Assembly: GCA_913057845.1 (NCBI GenBank)
Contig: CAJXPC010000049.1
Span: 1-9,413, forward strand
Reading direction: 5' to 3'
DNA: 9,413 nucleotides
Origin: an uncultured Pseudomonadota bacterium
GTDB taxonomy: Bacteria > Pseudomonadota > Gammaproteobacteria > Burkholderiales > Eutrophovitaceae
The notes beneath the pieces are model-generated. The model made no database searches and was not told the DNA's origin. It saw only the letters and a list, made by a program, of their open reading frames with translations. The translations under genes and the position numbers were made by a program. The number at the start of each line of letters is the position of its first letter. Within the stretch, counting starts at the first letter, position 1. Below are positions 8,274-9,413 of this stretch, in pieces.

Positions 8274-9364
8274 ATGGTTATTCGACCTGAAGCTCACCGC
8301 AGCGCCATCTACGGAGACAATATAGTCTCAACATCTCAGCCACTCGCAGCCCAGGCTGGAATCACAATACTCAGCAGGGGTGGCAACGCGATTGACGCAG
8401 CCATTGCGACCGCCGCCACACTCACGGTGGTTGAACCCACAATGAACGGCATCGGCTCAGATGCTTTTTGCATCGTATGGGATGGGACCGAGTTACATGG
8501 TCTGAATGCCTCAGGGAAGTACCCAAAGGGGTGGAGCCATAATGACTTCAAACAAGATCAACCCATGCCAATCGATGGTTGGGGGTCGGTTACTGTACCC
8601 GGAGCAGTCTCAGCGTGGGTCGAACTGTCACGTCGTTTTGGTCGCATGAAATTCGAGGAATTATTCGAACCGGCCATACGTTATGCCACAGAAGGTTTTC
8701 TGGTCTCAAGCATCATTGCGGACCAGTGGCACAAACAACTCGATCGCTTCAATGGGTTTGCGGAATTTAACCGTATCTTCACGAATCAAGGAAAAGCCCC
8801 TCAAACCGGTGATCGATTCTATCTTCCTGACCATGCAGACTCCTTGGAAAGGATAGCAGCCACGCATGGGGAGGATTTCTACGAAGGACAATTAGCGCAC
8901 CGCATGGTTGAAGATTCAAAAAAGCATCACGGACAATTAAGTCTCGCGGATCTTCATGAGCACAGCCCCCAATGGGTCGCCCCAATTTCTATGAATCACC
9001 TGGGTCTCGAACTCCACGAGATTCCACCTAGCGGGCAAGGTATCGCCAGCTTAATCGCTCTCGGCATTCTTAATCAACTTGAGAGCAACCTGACAAAAAA
9101 CTCAAATTTAATAGAACTCCATAATGAGATAGAAGCAATGAAGCTCGCGCTTCATGAGGTCTATTCAGAGGTGGGTGATCCCTCGCATATGCGTAAAACA
9201 GTTGATGACTTGTTGTCTGAGGAGCTACACCGGACGCTTGCCGCTACCATTTCTACCAAGAAGGCTCTTAAGCTCAAGACACGCCAACCAGTCACGTCGG
9301 ACACTGTCTACCTGACCACTGCAGATTCGAACGGCATGATGGTTTCACTCATACAATCTAACTA
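8274..9364 (+). CDS. gamma-glutamyltransferase family protein (3' truncated)
   Basis: The frame is open from the ATG at 8274 to the adapter junction, giving 363 complete native codons. It is an N-terminal nucleophile hydrolase of the gamma-glutamyltranspeptidase family. RGGNAIDAA (35-43), VEPTMNGIGSD (53-63), GWGSVTVPGAVSAW (102-115) and PPSGQG are large-subunit motifs. Thr344 in TSDTVYL is the predicted self-cleavage site and catalytic nucleophile. It aligns with the TTH of classical enzymes but belongs to the YwrD-like group with DTVYLT...MVSLIQSNY. There is no signal peptide, so unlike E. coli Ggt it should be cytoplasmic. Almost all of the small subunit is missing because the contig ends. 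Continuing past 9364 gives the adapter peptide CLLYTSPSPRDLSTSR, which is not native. Confidence 0.92.
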
Positions 9365-9413
9365 CTGTCTCTTATACACATCTCCGAGCCCACGAGACCT
9401 CTCTACATCTCGT
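9365..9413. other. Nextera adapter with i7 index (artefact) at right end
   Basis: The sequence is the Tn5 mosaic end in reverse complement (9365-9383), then CCGAGCCCACGAGAC, then the 8-base index CTCTCTAC (9399-9406, the N707 index), then ATCTCGT, the start of the P7 side. It mirrors the left end. It is library sequence, and the gene at 8274 is broken here by the assembly and not in the genome. Confidence 0.98.

Overview
The window is a short assembled contig of about 9.3 kb of bacterial DNA. Both ends are capped by Illumina Nextera adapter (1-38 and 9365-9413), so only 39-9364 is biological. Gene content and order point to Pseudomonadota, most like Gamma- or Betaproteobacteria: a guaB-guaA pair, a ratA-rnfH pair divergent from smpB, and a site-2 protease gene coupled to a roughly 400-residue TrpS. 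Base composition looks moderate by eye. I cannot name the genus.

Layout from left to right: (1) 39-1450 is accessory-looking. It holds the tail of an unrecognised gene, a possible 55-codon gene, an alpha/beta hydrolase on the minus strand, and an AT-rich gene-free stretch (1073-1450). That stretch contains a perfect hairpin and a second copy of the guaA terminal codons. (2) 1451-4542 is the guaB-guaA operon on the minus strand, converting IMP to XMP to GMP. (3) 4623-4928 is a small secreted helical protein, resembling SoxXA-binding/DUF4398-type proteins, on the plus strand between two minus-strand operons. (4) 4944-5688 is ratA-rnfH on the minus strand with overlapping ends, and smpB (5773-6219) diverges from it. 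(5) 6234-8102 is a site-2 protease gene followed by trpS on the minus strand, with the trpS ribosome binding site spanning the protease stop codon. (6) 8274-9364 is a gamma-glutamyltransferase-family gene cut by the contig end just after its predicted self-cleavage site.

Most of the window is core housekeeping: guanine nucleotide synthesis, trans-translation (SmpB), tryptophan charging, and the RatA/Coq10-like and RnfH proteins. The most interesting signal is a 14-base direct repeat of the guaA 3' end, 233 bp downstream of the gene and still readable as ...TTVEWE-stop. The guaA 3' end is a known integration site for genomic islands, so this looks like an attachment-site scar or island edge. 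No integrase, tRNA, rRNA, CRISPR array or convincing rho-independent terminator was seen. I found no clear novel multi-gene system.
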